Below, one piece after another: positions 63,490 to 64,000 of a stretch of 64,000 bases of DNA. Both the position numbers and the translations under genes were made by a program. Within the stretch, counting starts at the first letter, position 1. Every line of letters begins with the position of its first letter. The stretch spans positions 930,001 through 994,000 of the forward strand of contig NZ_CP154879.1 of NCBI RefSeq assembly GCF_039614765.1, given 5' to 3'. The notes under the pieces were generated by a model. That model was not told the DNA's origin, did not search any database, and worked only from the letters and a program-made list of their open reading frames with translations. The DNA comes from Castellaniella sp. MT123 (GTDB lineage Bacteria > Pseudomonadota > Gammaproteobacteria > Burkholderiales > Burkholderiaceae_B).

Positions 63490-64000
63490 TTATTGATCGG
63501 GAAACTTCCGGAATTCTTCCACCAGACTGGGCACTGCTTCGAGCACCGGCACAGGCTCAAAACCGAACTCCCCGCGGACCCGGGTGATGTCGATCGGTGG
63601 AAACCGGTATTCGGGCGCATCTGGCGCGTGTCCAACCGTACAATCGGTTGCGCGCGCCAGCGCGGCGCACCAGCGCTCATGCGTCAGATTGACGCCGCTA
63701 GCGACGTTGTAGACAGGAGCTTCCCCGTGCAGGCCAATCCGCATGATCAGCCCGACGGCGTCGCGCAACAGGATGTAGTCCTTCTCGGAACTCGGCGCGC
63801 TTTGCAGCAGAATGCGCCCCGAGAGCGCCTCCCGGATCAGTTCCGCATGAAAGTTACGGGAATGCGGATCGAACCCCACGACGTTCGAAAGGCGCGCGAT
63901 GCGGCAGCGCGGCTTGCCTGAATGCAAGCAGATCGCCTCCCCTGCCAGCTTCGATAGGTTGTAAAGATCGGAAGGATCATGGGGGTTGACGGTCAGCGGC
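63490..64000 (-). CDS. NAD-dependent sugar epimerase/dehydratase (extended SDR), C-terminal part
   Basis: The visible 170 residues run off the window edge (5' end missing). LYNLSKLAGEAIC shows the catalytic YxxxK. CRIARLSNVVGF, DYILLRDAVGLIMRI, VYNVASGVNLT and the C-terminal RGEFGFEPVPVLEAV fit extended SDR nucleotide-sugar enzymes. The Rossmann N-terminus with GxxGxxG lies outside. It probably belongs to a glycan or flagellin-modification cluster with the CmcI-like and OGT-like genes that follow it. Confidence 0.88.
   Translation of the reverse strand, partial: PLTVNPHDPSDLYNLSKLAGEAICLHSGKPRCRIARLSNVVGFDPHSRNFHAELIREALSGRILLQSAPSSEKDYILLRDAVGLIMRIGLHGEAPVYNVASGVNLTHERWCAALARATDCTVGHAPDAPEYRFPPIDITRVRGEFGFEPVPVLEAVPSLVEEFRKFPDQ

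Noticed and set aside
1-64000. CRISPR arrays, rRNA genes, prophage structural genes
   Set aside because: No regularly spaced identical repeats, no 16S/23S/5S signatures and no phage capsid, tail or integrase genes were seen. An integrase at the tRNA-linked island was looked for and not found.

Overview
The window is high-GC (about 64% by eye) and reads as a chromosome segment of a Burkholderiales bacterium close to Bordetella/Achromobacter/Castellaniella (family Alcaligenaceae). The evidence is family-typical gene neighbourhoods: leuC-leuD-leuB-asd-fimV-truA, hemC-hemD-hemX-hemY, DUF2889-sucC-sucD, recA-recX, divergent metE/metR, and the BPSS1780-type membrane protein. The genus cannot be resolved from the window alone.

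Layout. 1-1085: end of a TRAP transporter (dctM partial, dctQ). 1153-8138: minus-strand leucine/aspartate-family biosynthesis block ending in fimV and truA. 8247-19149: mixed housekeeping and signalling genes (M48 lipoprotein protease, aroC, chemotaxis receptor, MerR-type regulator, selO, yihY, CBS protein, dusA, thrB). 19080-28588: a minus-strand Tad/Flp pilus-type secretion operon with an FHA-CpaF fusion ATPase and several pseudopilin-like proteins, but no cpaE/tadZ, tadD or prepilin peptidase in view. 28721-36817: FAH-family hydrolase, ppa, haem genes, sucCD. 36896-42422: DUF2889, metE/metR and recX/recA with a perfect CTG-N10-CAG LexA box. 42642-46492: a TctD/TctE-like two-component system translationally coupled to an MHS-type MFS transporter. 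46786-49840: rdgC, an aspartate carbamoyltransferase with a fused N-terminal HTH-like segment, and a lipoprotein.

At 49961 there is a CAU-anticodon tRNA (best read as tRNA-Ile2). The 3' end of this tRNA plus the first codons of ychJ are repeated as an 89-bp inverted repeat (50006-50094 / 50503-50591) around an intact ychJ. From there to about 55650 the DNA looks like an accessory island of toxin-antitoxin and defence-type genes and wreckage: a short Xre-antitoxin-like gene overlapping yefM-yoeB, a degenerate orphan ABC ATPase beside a 3-methyladenine glycosylase, an AbiEii/AbiEi pair, an intact higA next to a broken higB, imperfect direct repeats and a possible IS21-type end.

55657-64000 is a flagellin/glycosylation region: a large modular second flagellin, a standard flagellin with a clear sigma-28 promoter and terminator, and then a 1153-residue protein joining a degenerate methyltransferase-like/regulatory region to TPRs and an O-GlcNAc-transferase (GT41) domain. 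A CmcI-like protein and a partial sugar epimerase follow. The OGT fusion gene is visibly AT-richer than its surroundings. Together these suggest post-translational glycosylation of flagellin by a horizontally acquired enzyme, and I rate this the most interesting system in the window.
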